Source: Pantoea sp. A4
Lineage (GTDB): Bacteria; Pseudomonadota; Gammaproteobacteria; Enterobacterales; Enterobacteriaceae
DNA length: 64,000 nt
Assembly (NCBI RefSeq): GCF_000295955.2
Contig: NZ_ALXE01000018.1
Span: forward strand, 1-64,000
Direction: 5' to 3'
Shown one piece after another: positions 18,689-28,383 of this stretch (within the stretch, counting starts at the first letter, position 1; each line of letters opens with the position of its first letter). Both the position numbers and the translations under genes were made by a program. Under the pieces are notes generated by a model that ran no database searches, was not told the origin of the DNA, and was given only the letters and a program-made list of their open reading frames with translations.

Positions 18689-19621
18689 TCACTGCTGCTT
18701 AACCTCAAACCCCTGCCAGAATGTCGCTTTGACATTCAGCGGTTGGCTAATCAGCCCATGTTGCTGATAAAAATCGGCGGTGGCTTGCTGTTGTTCAATC
18801 GTCCCGCTATCGATGCTTTGCCAATGAGACTGTCGCCGGGTAAAGGCTTTTTTCGCTGCATCGGCGGGGAAGCCAATGATTTTTGCCAGCGTTTGCGAGT
18901 AGGCATCAGCATGGCTATTGGCCCAGCGATCGGCGGCGGCGAGGCGATTAACGTAATCCTGTAAGGCTGCACGCTTAGCTTCATCTTTTAGTGCGCTGTC
19001 GGTCACAGCAAGGAAACTGTTCCCCGTCGCGAGTCCGGTGCCCGGAACTAATACGCGCCCGCTGTGAGTGGTTTCCACCAGGGCGGTATACGGGTCCCAG
19101 GTTGCCCAGGCGTCGACGTCCCCTTTGTCCAGTGCCAGACGCGCATCCGCCGGTGTCAGAAACCGCCAGCTAACTTCACTGTCTTTCACGCCTGCCTGTT
19201 GCAATGCTTTCAACGCGACAAAATGTCCAATCGATCCCCGTCCGGTGGCAATACGTTTTCCTTTCAGGTCTGCGGCGGTTTTCAGCGTTGAATCGCTGTT
19301 AACCACCACAGCCGTGCCATAGGGTGCTGATTTGCTCACCGCCACCGCTTTAACCGGTGAACCGGCTGCGAGGGAAAACAACAGCGGCGCATCGCCAATA
19401 ATCCCGGCATCCACTGCCCCGGCATTCAGGGCTTCAGCCAGGGGCGCAGCCGCCGGAAACTCAGCCCACTCAATGTGGTAAGGCAAATTTTGCAACTGCT
19501 GTGCGGCTTCCAGTTCAGCGCGCATATTTCCCTTTTGGTCGGCAATACGCAGCGTGACTTCTGCTGCATGGGCGTGGGCCGTTAGTAACAGGCTAAGAGC
19601 GAAAAAACGCGATAATTTCAT
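18689..19621 (-). CDS. ABC transporter solute-binding protein, sulfonate/taurine type
   Basis: 310 aa with a signal peptide (to about AHA). Periplasmic binding fold of the SsuA/TauA/NMT1-like group: [43 protein letters not shown] and [12 protein letters not shown]. These proteins bind alkanesulfonates or similar small anions. No permease or ATPase gene is next to it, so it is an orphan that must use a transporter encoded elsewhere. Divergent from the leuA-like gene, with a 186-bp shared control region. Confidence 0.85.
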   Translation of the reverse strand: MKLSRFFALSLLLTAHAHAAEVTLRIADQKGNMRAELEAAQQLQNLPYHIEWAEFPAAAPLAEALNAGAVDAGIIGDAPLLFSLAAGSPVKAVAVSKSAPYGTAVVVNSDSTLKTAADLKGKRIATGRGSIGHFVALKALQQAGVKDSEVSWRFLTPADARLALDKGDVDAWATWDPYTALVETTHSGRVLVPGTGLATGNSFLAVTDSALKDEAKRAALQDYVNRLAAADRWANSHADAYSQTLAKIIGFPADAAKKAFTRRQSHWQSIDSGTIEQQQATADFYQQHGLISQPLNVKATFWQGFEVKQQ

Positions 19622-19807
19622 GGAGTTTCCCTGTGTGATGTGTGGTGCCAGAGTAAACCGCCAGGGAGAAATCGTTGTTGCCGATTCCGCATGAGCAATG
19701 CCAGTTGGCAGCTAAAGGTGTCACTTATGCAGGATGGATTGTCAGTTTTGCAGGCGCGACAGAGTAAACCATCGCGCCACAATAGGAAAAAACACAGGAG
19801 AATCGCC

Positions 19808-21523
19808 ATGCTGACCCAGCCAGAAAACAAATATCGCCCTTTCCCCACGGTTAACCTGCCTGACCGCCAGTGGCCCGCGCAGACGCTGAACAAAGCCCCC
19901 CGTTGGCTCTCGACAGACCTGCGCGATGGCAACCAGTCACTGGCGGAGCCGATGGATGCGGCACGTAAACTTGAGTTCTGGTCACTGCTGCTGGCGTGCG
20001 GTTTTAAAGAGATTGAGGTGGCCTTCCCATCCGCCTCAGAGACGGATTTTCGCTTTGTGCGTGATTTGATCGAACAGCAGCGTATCCCGGAAGATGTCAC
20101 CATTCAGGTGCTGACTCAGGCGCGGAGCGATCTGATTGAGCGCACGTTTGCCGCGTTAGAAGGCGTCCCTCGCGCTATTCTGCATCTCTACAATGCCACT
20201 GCGCCGTTGTTCCGTGAGCGCGTATTCCGCCAGAGCAAAGCCGAAATTATCGAGCTGGCAACGCGTGCGGCACGTGAGATCCGCAGCGGCTGTGAGCAAA
20301 ACCCAGCAACTGCCTGGACATTTGAGTACTCACCGGAGACGTTTTGCTTCACCGAACCTGAATTTGCGCTGGAGATTTGCGAGGCAGTGGCTGAAATCTG
20401 GCAGCCCGGTCCCGAACGCCCGATGATCATCAATTTACCGGCGACGGTAGAAGTGAACACCCCTAACGTCTATGCCGACCAGATTGAGTATTTCTGTCGC
20501 CACTTTAGCCGCCGCAAAGAGGTGTGTATCAGTGTTCATCCCCACAACGATCGCGGTACTGGCATAGCGTGTGCCGAGCTGGCATTACTCGCCGGGGCTG
20601 ATCGGGTTGAGGGCTGTTTATTGGGCAATGGTGAGCGTACCGGAAACGTCGACCTGATTACCCTCGCCTTAAATCTCTATACCCAGGGTATCGCACCGGG
20701 GTTAGATTTCAGCGAGATGAAACAGGTGATTGAGGTGGTGACGCGCTGTAACCAGTTGCCGGTGCATCCGCGCCATCCTTATGCCGGGGAATTGGTATTT
20801 ACGGCTTTTTCCGGTTCGCATCAGGATGCGATCAAAAAAGGCTTTGCTATCCGCCAGCAGCAGCAGGAAACCCTGTGGCAGATGCCTTACCTGCCGCTCG
20901 ATCCGGCGGATATTGGCTGTAGCTATGAGGCGGTGATCCGCGTGAACAGTCAGTCAGGGAAAAGTGGCGCGGCCTGGCTGCTGGAGCAAAATCACGGTTT
21001 GCAACTGCCGCGTGGATTACAGCAAGACTTTAGCCAGCGGGTGCAGCGCGAAACCGACCGGCACGGGAAAGAGATGACCCAGCACAGTTTGTGGCAACTG
21101 TTCTGCCATAGCTACGGCACCGACACACCGCTGCTGCAGCTGGAACAGGCAGAGAGCCACAGTGGCCATGGGGAGCAAACGCAGCTGCGTGCTAGCGTGC
21201 GCAAGCAGGATCAGGTGCTGCGTTTGCAGGGCAATGGCAATGGTTTACTCTCGGCAGCGACCCACGCGTTGCGCCAGTCGTTGGGGTTGGTGGTGAGTAT
21301 TGAGGACTACCACGAACATACGCTGGGCAAACGCAGCGACAGCCGTTCAGTGGCTTACGTTAGCTGCCTGAATGCTCAGGGTGAACGCAGTTGGGGCGTG
21401 GCGATTGATAATGATGTGGCGCGTGCTTCGTTGCAGGCGTTGCTTAACGCGGCAGCCGCTACGATCCCGCCGGGAAATATTCCGCCGGTGACACACCCAG
21501 CAAACGACGAAACATCGCGCTAA
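19808..21523 (+). CDS. 2-isopropylmalate synthase-type enzyme (stand-alone LeuA)
   Basis: 571 aa from the ATG at 19808, preceded by AGGAG at good spacing; the upstream open frame is not credible. HMGL-like TIM barrel with RDGNQSL near the N-terminus and metal ligands in [11 protein letters not shown], then [14 protein letters not shown]-terminal LeuA regulatory-like domain follows (about 430-560). This is the longer LeuA type found as leuA in actinobacteria and as a second copy in proteobacteria. It condenses acetyl-CoA with a 2-oxoacid. No leuBCD genes are near, so it may serve a side pathway, or leucine synthesis from a separate locus. Its last 65 bp overlap the convergent AraC gene. Confidence 0.88.
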   Translation: MLTQPENKYRPFPTVNLPDRQWPAQTLNKAPRWLSTDLRDGNQSLAEPMDAARKLEFWSLLLACGFKEIEVAFPSASETDFRFVRDLIEQQRIPEDVTIQVLTQARSDLIERTFAALEGVPRAILHLYNATAPLFRERVFRQSKAEIIELATRAAREIRSGCEQNPATAWTFEYSPETFCFTEPEFALEICEAVAEIWQPGPERPMIINLPATVEVNTPNVYADQIEYFCRHFSRRKEVCISVHPHNDRGTGIACAELALLAGADRVEGCLLGNGERTGNVDLITLALNLYTQGIAPGLDFSEMKQVIEVVTRCNQLPVHPRHPYAGELVFTAFSGSHQDAIKKGFAIRQQQQETLWQMPYLPLDPADIGCSYEAVIRVNSQSGKSGAAWLLEQNHGLQLPRGLQQDFSQRVQRETDRHGKEMTQHSLWQLFCHSYGTDTPLLQLEQAESHSGHGEQTQLRASVRKQDQVLRLQGNGNGLLSAATHALRQSLGLVVSIEDYHEHTLGKRSDSRSVAYVSCLNAQGERSWGVAIDNDVARASLQALLNAAAATIPPGNIPPVTHPANDETSR

Positions 21524-22226
21524 AGGCACTCGGGCTTTCATAACCGAGATCGAGGGCGACACGTAGCACCGAGTCGCCCTGTGCCAGCCGCGTCAATGCA
21601 ATCACCAGCCGCGCCTGGCGCACCCAGTCACTGAAATGCAGCCCGGTTTCGCGCATAAAGTGGCGCGCCAGCGTGCGCTCTGCCACATTCAGCAGGGCTG
21701 CGGCACGGGCCAGCGTCCAGCTCTCTCCTGGCGCTTGCTGTATCTGTTCACACAGGCGCAGCAGTCGCTCTGACGTTGCACCTGGCAGGGCAAAAGGCAG
21801 AACATCCAGACCGCGCAGTTCATCAAGAATTAATTCGTAAATCCGCTCTTCTCGCGTGCCGGGTTGGTAACTTTCCGCGAGCGTCAGTGCGCTCACAATC
21901 AGTTCACGCAGCAGCGGGGAAATCTGTACCACCTGACAACTGGCGGGCAGATCCGCTCGTGCGAGCGGATCAATAAACAGCGTGCGAGCCGCTACGCGCC
22001 CGGTGATGTGCAAAGCATGGCGAGTAAATGCAGGTAACCAGACGCCACGACTGGGCGGCACAATCCAGCTTCCCTGCGCGGTATCCACGCGTACCACGCC
22101 GCTTAACGTATGAATGAGCTGCGCACAGTGGTGAAAATGCCAGGGTTCACCTTCCCCATGCTGATAATCATGTGCATAGGGAACCAGCGGACGATGGGTA
22201 AAATCAAACTGTAGCTGCGCGCTCAT
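21459..22226 (-). CDS. AraC family regulator with cupin sensor
   Basis: 255 aa. N-terminal cupin-like sensing domain (about 20-110, including [14 protein letters not shown] and a [11 protein letters not shown] stretch) and C-terminal double helix-turn-helix (about 155-250, with [17 protein letters not shown] and [21 protein letters not shown]). Resembles NimR-type regulators that control a nearby transporter or enzyme. Its 3' end overlaps leuA by 65 bp, tail to tail. It lies 14 bp after the oxidoreductase gene on the same strand, so the two are probably cotranscribed. Confidence 0.88.
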   Translation of the reverse strand: MSAQLQFDFTHRPLVPYAHDYQHGEGEPWHFHHCAQLIHTLSGVVRVDTAQGSWIVPPSRGVWLPAFTRHALHITGRVAARTLFIDPLARADLPASCQVVQISPLLRELIVSALTLAESYQPGTREERIYELILDELRGLDVLPFALPGATSERLLRLCEQIQQAPGESWTLARAAALLNVAERTLARHFMRETGLHFSDWVRQARLVIALTRLAQGDSVLRVALDLGYESPSAFSAMFRRLLGVSPAEYFPAGS

Positions 22227-22240
22227 TATTGGTTACACTG

Positions 22241-23104
22241 TCACTTTTTCAGGTATTGATGAATGACGGCAAGGTCTTGCTGGCCGAAGCCCGCATCTAC
22301 CGCATCCTGCCAGACATTAACAATGTTTGCTAACGCAGGCAGTGAAGTCTGACCTTCTGCGGCTTCCAGCGCCAGGCGCGCATCTTTCAAGGCCCAGATC
22401 AGGTGCATTTGCGGTGTGAAATCTTCGCTGGCCATCATGCCCAGCTTGGCTTTGGCGTAAGGTGCAGCCAGTGGGCCACCTTCAATCACCTGCCACAGGT
22501 CATCCGGCGTAAAGCCAAACTGTTCGGCCAGGCGTGTGCTCTCCGCCAGGCTTTGCACCATACCGATCAACCAACTATTCACCACCAGTTTCATGCGTGA
22601 ACTGGCCCCGGCTTCACCCAGCCAGCGTGTGCCTTTGCTAATAGCCGCAAACACCTGCTCAGCCGCCTGCGCTTTGCTCTGATCGCCACTGGCGATCACC
22701 AGAATCTGTGCATTCTCAGCCGGAGCTTTGGTCCCGGAGACCGGCGCATCGATAAAGGTCACATCGCTACGCTGTGCGGCGAAATAGCCGATCAGTGCAT
22801 CGGTTTTCTCAACCCCAATCGTGCCCATCTGACAGACGGTTGCGCCGGATTTCAGTGTCTCACTGACATCATGCAGTACCTGTTCGGTGGTTTCGCCGTC
22901 AGACAGCATGGTCAGCACCACATCTGCGCCCTGCACCGCCTGTTGCGCGCTGTCTGCCAACTGCAAGCCGTGGTCTAACAGGTCTTCGCCGCGCGCTTTA
23001 GTGCGGTTCCAGCCCTGCACAACAAAATCATTTTTCAACAGGTTGGCGGCAAAAGCGTGCCCCATTGCGCCTAAACCCAGCACAGCCACTACGGGTTTGC
23101 TCAT
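22241..23104 (-). CDS. NAD(P)-dependent beta-hydroxyacid dehydrogenase/imine reductase-like enzyme
   Basis: 287 aa. N-terminal Rossmann fold with the dinucleotide motif GLGAMG (residues 10-15). The substrate-binding signature appears as FIDAPVSGTKAPAE, and the catalytic-helix region as SSRMKLVVNSWL, where K is the conserved lysine of this family. Members reduce short 3-hydroxyacids, tartronate semialdehyde or imines; the substrate cannot be read from sequence. First gene of a pair with the AraC regulator. It shares a 208-bp intergenic region with divergent pqqU. Confidence 0.85.
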   Translation of the reverse strand: MSKPVVAVLGLGAMGHAFAANLLKNDFVVQGWNRTKARGEDLLDHGLQLADSAQQAVQGADVVLTMLSDGETTEQVLHDVSETLKSGATVCQMGTIGVEKTDALIGYFAAQRSDVTFIDAPVSGTKAPAENAQILVIASGDQSKAQAAEQVFAAISKGTRWLGEAGASSRMKLVVNSWLIGMVQSLAESTRLAEQFGFTPDDLWQVIEGGPLAAPYAKAKLGMMASEDFTPQMHLIWALKDARLALEAAEGQTSLPALANIVNVWQDAVDAGFGQQDLAVIHQYLKK

Positions 23105-23312
23105 CGTATGTCCCTCTATTTATTCATCTTTGATTGTCTTTCAGACTACATCAGATTGTCATCACGCAGCAGGCGCGGTGTGGCATTAATGACAGAAAAC
23201 CGTAAGGGAATATGTTGATTAATCGTTTTCCCGCCAGAACAAAAGCGTTTAACATAAGCCCCACTCCACACGTAGACAACTAATTTACTTAACTTTTTTA
23301 CGGTCTTTCACC

Positions 23313-25439
23313 ATGAAAATTGCCTTATTACGCCAGGCACCGCTATCCATGCTGCTGTTGCCAGTGGTGTTGCCACTGCCGCTGTATGCCGCCGATGCCA
23401 GCAACACAATGGTTGTTTCTGCCGCCCCTGCCGCCAGCGGCTTGTCCGAACTGGATACGCCCGCTGCTGTGAGCGTGGTTAGCGGTGATGATATGCGCCA
23501 GGCGGCTCCACGCGTCAATCTCTCCGAGAATCTCAGCAGTGTACCGGGCTTGCAAATCCAGAACCGTCAGAACTACGCGCAAGATTTGCAGCTGTCGGTG
23601 CGTGGTTTTGGTTCCCGCTCGACGTTTGGCGTGCGCGGAATCCGCATTTATGTCGATGGGATTCCGGCTACCATGCCTGATGGTCAGGGGCAGACGTCTA
23701 ACGTTGATATTGGCTCTATCGATCATATTGAAGTGCTGCGCGGCCCGTTTTCTGCGCTGTATGGCAACTCGTCCGGTGGGGTGATCAATATCGATACCCA
23801 AACCGGTCAGCAGCCCACCACGCTGGAGGCCGGAACCTGGTTTGGTAGCTACGGCAGCTGGCGTAACAGTTTGAAGGTCAGCGGCGCGACGGGCGATGGC
23901 ACCCATGCTGGCGATGTAAACTACACCGTTTCGACTTCACGCTTTACCACCCACGGCTATCGCGATCACAGCGGTGCAGAGAAGAACCTTGCCAACGCAA
24001 AACTCGGTGTACGCCTGGATGATGCCAGCACCCTGACGCTGTTGTTCAACAGTGTGCACGTGAAGGCTGATGACCCAGGTGGCTTAACGCCCGATATGTG
24101 GCGCGCTGACCCGCATCAGGTTGCCAGCAACGTCAGTATCTACAACGCACGCAAGACGGTTGATCAGACCCAGGTCGGGCTGCACTACGTGCGACAAATG
24201 GGTGAGAATGATGACCTGAGCGTCATGATGTACGCCGGTATCCGTGAAACTACGCAATATCAGTCACTGCCCGCTTCATCACAAAGCAGCGCAGCGCACC
24301 CAGGCGGCGTAATTGATTTGACCCGTCACTATCAGGGCATTGATACACGCTGGACGCATCGCGACACCCTGTTCTCGATTCCGGTCAGTTTCACTGGCGG
24401 CGTTGACTACGAAACCATGATGGAACGCCGCAAGGGCTACCTCAACTTCAGTAACAACGGGACCAGCACCGATTATGGTGTCATGGGCGATATGCGTCGT
24501 AACGAACGCAACCTGATGTGGAACCTCGACCCGTATCTGCAAACCAGCTGGCAGCTCACCAACAAGCTGTCACTGGATGCCGGTCTGCGTTATAGCTCGG
24601 TTTACTTCGATTCCAACGATTATTACATCACTACCGGAAACGGCGACGACAGCGGTAGCACCAGCTATCACCGCTGGCTGCCAGCAGCAGCGCTGAAATA
24701 TGCGTTTGATGACAGCTGGAATGCCTACCTGTCTGCCGGTCGTGGCTTCGAAACGCCAACCATCAATGAGCTGGCCTACCGCTCTGGCGGCGTATCAGGC
24801 CTGAATATCAATCTGAAACCTGCCACCAGTGACACCATTGAACTGGGCACCAAAAAACGCATTGGAAATGGCCTGATCTCTGCGGCGGTGTTCCAGACCG
24901 ATACACAAAATGAAATTGTCACCGACACCAGCAGCAACGGGCGATCGACTTACAAAAATGCCGGTCAAACCCGTCGTCGTGGTCTTGAGTTAGGACTGGA
25001 TCAGCAGTTTGCCTATGACTGGCGTCTGAAAGCCGCCTGGACATTACTGGATGCACGCTACCGCACCAACGCTTGTGGCACCGCTAACTGTGATGGCAAC
25101 CGTATTCCAGGCATTGCGCGCAGCATGGCGTATGCCGGTCTGGAATATGCCCCGGAACAGGGCTGGTACGGTGGTGCAGAGATTCGCTACATGAGCGATA
25201 TCGCCGCTAATGACGCCAACAGCGTGAAAGCACCGGCCTACAGCATCACCTCACTGAATACCGGTTATAAATGGCTGTTGAACAACTGGACGCTGGATAT
25301 GTTCGGTCGCGTCGACAACCTGTTTGATCGCAACTACATCGGTTCTGTGATCGTCAATGAGAGCAACAGCCGCTATTACGAGCCAGCGCCAGGTCGCAAC
25401 TACAGCGTGGGTCTGACCGTAACGTACGCCTTCCAGTAA
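23313..25439 (+). CDS. pqqU: PqqU (YncD) TonB-dependent PQQ receptor
   Basis: 708 aa outer-membrane receptor. Signal peptide to about LYAADA, then the plug domain with NLSENLSSVPGLQIQNRQN, VRGFGSRSTFGVRG and VLRGPFSALYGN. A 22-strand barrel follows, ending in aromatic-rich YSVGLTVTYAFQ. Similarity to E. coli YncD is strong along the whole length, including ADDPGGLT and NLMWNLDPYLQT. YncD has been shown to import PQQ and was renamed PqqU. Here it lies 6 kb from a full PQQ synthesis operon. A strong terminator follows. Confidence 0.95.
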   Translation: MKIALLRQAPLSMLLLPVVLPLPLYAADASNTMVVSAAPAASGLSELDTPAAVSVVSGDDMRQAAPRVNLSENLSSVPGLQIQNRQNYAQDLQLSVRGFGSRSTFGVRGIRIYVDGIPATMPDGQGQTSNVDIGSIDHIEVLRGPFSALYGNSSGGVINIDTQTGQQPTTLEAGTWFGSYGSWRNSLKVSGATGDGTHAGDVNYTVSTSRFTTHGYRDHSGAEKNLANAKLGVRLDDASTLTLLFNSVHVKADDPGGLTPDMWRADPHQVASNVSIYNARKTVDQTQVGLHYVRQMGENDDLSVMMYAGIRETTQYQSLPASSQSSAAHPGGVIDLTRHYQGIDTRWTHRDTLFSIPVSFTGGVDYETMMERRKGYLNFSNNGTSTDYGVMGDMRRNERNLMWNLDPYLQTSWQLTNKLSLDAGLRYSSVYFDSNDYYITTGNGDDSGSTSYHRWLPAAALKYAFDDSWNAYLSAGRGFETPTINELAYRSGGVSGLNINLKPATSDTIELGTKKRIGNGLISAAVFQTDTQNEIVTDTSSNGRSTYKNAGQTRRRGLELGLDQQFAYDWRLKAAWTLLDARYRTNACGTANCDGNRIPGIARSMAYAGLEYAPEQGWYGGAEIRYMSDIAANDANSVKAPAYSITSLNTGYKWLLNNWTLDMFGRVDNLFDRNYIGSVIVNESNSRYYEPAPGRNYSVGLTVTYAFQ

Positions 25440-25442
25440 TAA

Positions 25443-25476
25443 AAAACCCCGGCACAGCGCACTGTGTCGGGGTTTT
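25443..25476. terminator. bidirectional terminator after pqqU
   Basis: 15-bp stem (one G-U pair) with loop CGCA. The A-run and T-run flank the GC-rich part on both sides, so it can end both the rightward pqqU and the leftward hydrolase transcript. Confidence 0.9.
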
Positions 25477-25493
25477 CACTTCGTAATATCAGG

Positions 25494-26045
25494 TTAGCCC
25501 AGCTGTGCAATCACTTCAGCTGTGGTGCCGGTTTCACCAAGGCGTGGGAAAATACGCTTGATGCTGTTCTCGTGAGTTTCGAGATTAAGGTCAGTCATCG
25601 CATCCACGGCCAACGTGACGTTGTAACCTAACTCATAAGCCTGACGAGCGGTAGACTCTACCCCGATGCTGGTTGCAATACCGCAGATCACCACCTGGGT
25701 GATGCCGCGTTGTTGCAGCTCTTCATGCAGAGCGGTCTGGTTGAATGCACCCCAGCTATGTTTGGTAATGGTCAGATCGCCTGATTGTGGCGCCACTTCG
25801 TCAACTAAGGTTGCCCAGTCCGCAGGCAGTTCACCCGCATGACGCGCCTGTTCGTTACGGCCTGGCGCACCGCCAGCCACATTCACCAATACCACCGGCA
25901 GGTTTTTGCTGCGGAATGCGGCGATCAGTGAGGTGCTAAGGGCAATCACCGGTTTTGGATCGTGAACCACCGGCAGGCGGATAATACCGTGTTGCAGGTC
26001 AATGACGATCAGCGCGGTTTTTGCATCAAGTGTGGTTACGGCCAT
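25494..26045 (-). CDS. YecD-like isochorismatase family hydrolase
   Basis: 183 aa, cysteine-hydrolase/isochorismatase fold. Motifs: ALIVIDLQHGI near the N-terminus with the conserved Asp, ITKHSWGAF with the Lys, and VICGIATSIGVESTARQAYELG. The usual nucleophilic Cys position is Gly (SIGVES), as in YecD and in EntB isochorismatase, so it is unlikely to be a Cys-dependent amidase. Downstream of a marR gene on the same strand (16-bp gap). Confidence 0.85.
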   Translation of the reverse strand: MAVTTLDAKTALIVIDLQHGIIRLPVVHDPKPVIALSTSLIAAFRSKNLPVVLVNVAGGAPGRNEQARHAGELPADWATLVDEVAPQSGDLTITKHSWGAFNQTALHEELQQRGITQVVICGIATSIGVESTARQAYELGYNVTLAVDAMTDLNLETHENSIKRIFPRLGETGTTAEVIAQLG

Positions 26046-26061
26046 GGAAACTCCTTAAAGA

Positions 26062-26487
26062 TTATTGATCGGCGATACGTTGCAGTAGAGGGATCGCGGC
26101 AAGTAGCGTTTGGCACTCTTCAGCACTGAATTTTCGCTCCAGCACCTGTAGCAACCAGTCATCACGCATAGCGCGATTTTCATCGATCAGCGCCAGACAC
26201 GAGGCAGTTGGGACATAGCGGGTTTTTCTGCCATCTCCCGGTACACTCTCCGCCGTCACCATACCCGCACCTGACAGGCTGGCGACCGTGGCCCCCATTG
26301 ACTGGCTGCGCACACCTTCCGCTTTTGCCAATTCGGTAATCGTCATGCCGCCATTGCGGACCAGATGACCCAGTACAGACACCTGGGACCAGGTGAGATC
26401 GGCCGGAGGGGCCGACTCGCGTAGGCGACGGCTCAGTTTGCCGGAGATCATCCGCAGCGCGGCGGCGGCGTTACTTAAATCACTCAT
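26062..26487 (-). CDS. MarR family regulator
   Basis: 141 aa, winged-helix MarR type: LTWSQVSVLGHL, MTITELAKAEGVRSQSMGATVASL (recognition helix), then the wing DGRKTRY. It probably represses its own transcript and the hydrolase directly downstream; the effector is unknown. It sits in a run of leftward genes. Confidence 0.9.
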   Translation of the reverse strand: MSDLSNAAAALRMISGKLSRRLRESAPPADLTWSQVSVLGHLVRNGGMTITELAKAEGVRSQSMGATVASLSGAGMVTAESVPGDGRKTRYVPTASCLALIDENRAMRDDWLLQVLERKFSAEECQTLLAAIPLLQRIADQ

Positions 26488-26555
26488 TGCTCGCTCCTTA
26501 CTGCTGTGCGGGCAGTATATAGATGCGAAGCTAAACTGTGTAGTTTACCTTCGTA

Positions 26556-27113
26556 TCAATTTGTAATGCGTGGCCTGGATAAATAGTGAATCAGGCTATG
26601 AAAACGCAACGGTGTGGCAAGCGGATTACGGTAGCTGTGCGCAACATCAGCAGAGAACTGACGGGCCTGACCACGAACCAGCCGGTGCCACACGCCCGCC
26701 ACGCCAAGCAGCAGCTCACCTTCCTGCACCACGACCTGCTCAATCACACCCTGTTCATGGGCGGAGGAGTGACTCTGCGCGCCGGGTGCCAACGTGACTT
26801 CAAGCAGGTCCATATGCAGGCGCGGATCGTAAGGCAGCAGGCTGCGAACCTCCATTTGTGCATTGCTCTGACTGAAGGTAACCGGTGTTTCACTGCCGTC
26901 GTTTTCACTCTGTATAAAGAAAGAGAATGGCACGTTAAAGCCCGTGGCTATTTTCCACAATGTCGCCACCGTGGGGCTAGACTCTGCTCTTTCAATCTGA
27001 CCCAACATGGCTTTGCTGACGCCGGTGTTCACTGCCGCCTGCGTCAGGCTCCAGCCGTTGGCCTGGCGTAACTGCTTCAAAGCATTGCTGAGATAATCGT
27101 GAGGACTTTCCAT
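26556..27113 (-). CDS. SutR/YdcN-like XRE-cupin regulator
   Basis: 185 aa. N-terminal XRE helix-turn-helix (about 10-65, LTQAAVNTGVSKAMLGQIERAESSPTVATLWKIA) and a C-terminal cupin (about 105-180). The divergent neighbour is a YdcO-type transporter, the same pairing as E. coli ydcN (sutR)/ydcO, where SutR affects sulfur-use genes. Likely controls the transporter through the 94-bp region between their starts. Confidence 0.85.
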   Translation of the reverse strand: MESPHDYLSNALKQLRQANGWSLTQAAVNTGVSKAMLGQIERAESSPTVATLWKIATGFNVPFSFFIQSENDGSETPVTFSQSNAQMEVRSLLPYDPRLHMDLLEVTLAPGAQSHSSAHEQGVIEQVVVQEGELLLGVAGVWHRLVRGQARQFSADVAHSYRNPLATPLRFHSLIHYLSRPRITN

Positions 27114-27207
27114 AACATCTCCTGAGATGACCCCAGCATTGTATCACTTGTGCATAAACACAGCCTGTGCGACGATGTGCGTTATAACGCACAACCGGAA
27201 TTTTTTG

Positions 27208-28383
27208 ATGCTCAGCACGACTATTCGCCCCCCTTTTTCCTTTCCAATGTTAGTTTCTGGCCTGGTTGCCGTATTGGTAGGTTACAGCAGTTCCGCCGCG
27301 ATTGTTTACCAGGCCGCCCAGGCGGCGGGGGCGACTACGCTGCAAATCGGCGGCTGGCTGTCGGCATTGGGTGTGGCGATGGGCATCAGCTCGCTGTTTC
27401 TCTCTTTGCGCTATCGCATTCCGGTGCTCACTGCCTGGTCAACGCCCGGTGCCGCCCTGCTGGCAACCAGCCTGCACGGCACCACGCTGAACGAAGCGAT
27501 TGGGGTGTTCGTGTTTGCTAATGTCTTGATTATTTTATGCGGTATTACCGGCCTGTTTGCCCGCATGATGGCGTGGATCCCACAGTCACTGGCCGCCGCC
27601 CTGCTGGCCGGAATACTGTTGCGCTTTGGGCTGCAAACCTTCACTGGGCTACAACAGAATATCGCACTCTGCGGTGCGATGTGCCTGACCTGGCTTGTCT
27701 GCCGTCGCTGGATGCCTGGCTATGCCATTTTGATGACATTACTGGCCGGTATCGTGGTTACGCTTGGGCAGGGCAATGTGCACCTCTCATTGCAAGAGGT
27801 CCATTTCACACTGCCGCAATTTATTATGCCGAGCTTTAACCTGGCCGCGCTGGTAGGCATTGGCTTGCCCTATTTCCTTGTCACCATGGCCTCACAAAAC
27901 GCACCCGGTATTGCGACTTTGCAGGCGTATGGTTACAAACCGCCGGTCTCCTCGCTGATCAGCTGGACGGGCCTGATCGCCCTGCTGTTCACGCCATTTG
28001 GCGGTTACTCTGTGGGCATTGCGGCCATCACTGCGGCGATTTGCATGAGCGAGGATGTGGATGCCGATCCGCGTCGCCGCTGGATGGCCTCGGCCTTGGC
28101 CGGTTTGTTCTATCTTCTGGCCGGGCTTTCGGGCGCACTGATTGGCCTGCTGTTCAGTGCGCTACCACCGGTCTTTATTCAGACGCTGGCCGGTCTGGCG
28201 CTTATTGCGACCTTAGGGAACAGTTTGCAGCGCGCCGTAGAGGACGTTGGATCACGCGATGTGGCGCTGATTACCTTCCTGATCACCGCTTCCGGGCTCA
28301 CGCTCTTCGGTATCGGCTCCGCCTTCTGGGGTTTAGTGGGCGGGATGATCGCCCACCTCTTCCTGACGCGCGTGCGCCCTTAA
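27208..28383 (+). CDS. ydcO: YdcO (BenE family) membrane transporter
   Basis: 391 aa from the ATG at 27208 (MLSTTIRPPFSFP), the start that aligns with YdcO; the upstream open frame would run through the promoter region. About 12 membrane helices. The BenE/YdcO signature is in LVSGLVAVLVGYSSSAAIVYQAA and FGGYSVGIAAITAAICMS. BenE proteins are called benzoate transporters, but YdcO has no proven substrate. Its stop overlaps that of the convergent SDR gene by 4 bp. Confidence 0.9.
   Translation: MLSTTIRPPFSFPMLVSGLVAVLVGYSSSAAIVYQAAQAAGATTLQIGGWLSALGVAMGISSLFLSLRYRIPVLTAWSTPGAALLATSLHGTTLNEAIGVFVFANVLIILCGITGLFARMMAWIPQSLAAALLAGILLRFGLQTFTGLQQNIALCGAMCLTWLVCRRWMPGYAILMTLLAGIVVTLGQGNVHLSLQEVHFTLPQFIMPSFNLAALVGIGLPYFLVTMASQNAPGIATLQAYGYKPPVSSLISWTGLIALLFTPFGGYSVGIAAITAAICMSEDVDADPRRRWMASALAGLFYLLAGLSGALIGLLFSALPPVFIQTLAGLALIATLGNSLQRAVEDVGSRDVALITFLITASGLTLFGIGSAFWGLVGGMIAHLFLTRVRP

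Noticed and set aside
25615..25627. matS-like sequence GTGACGTTGTAAC
   Set aside because: One mismatch in the conserved right arm.
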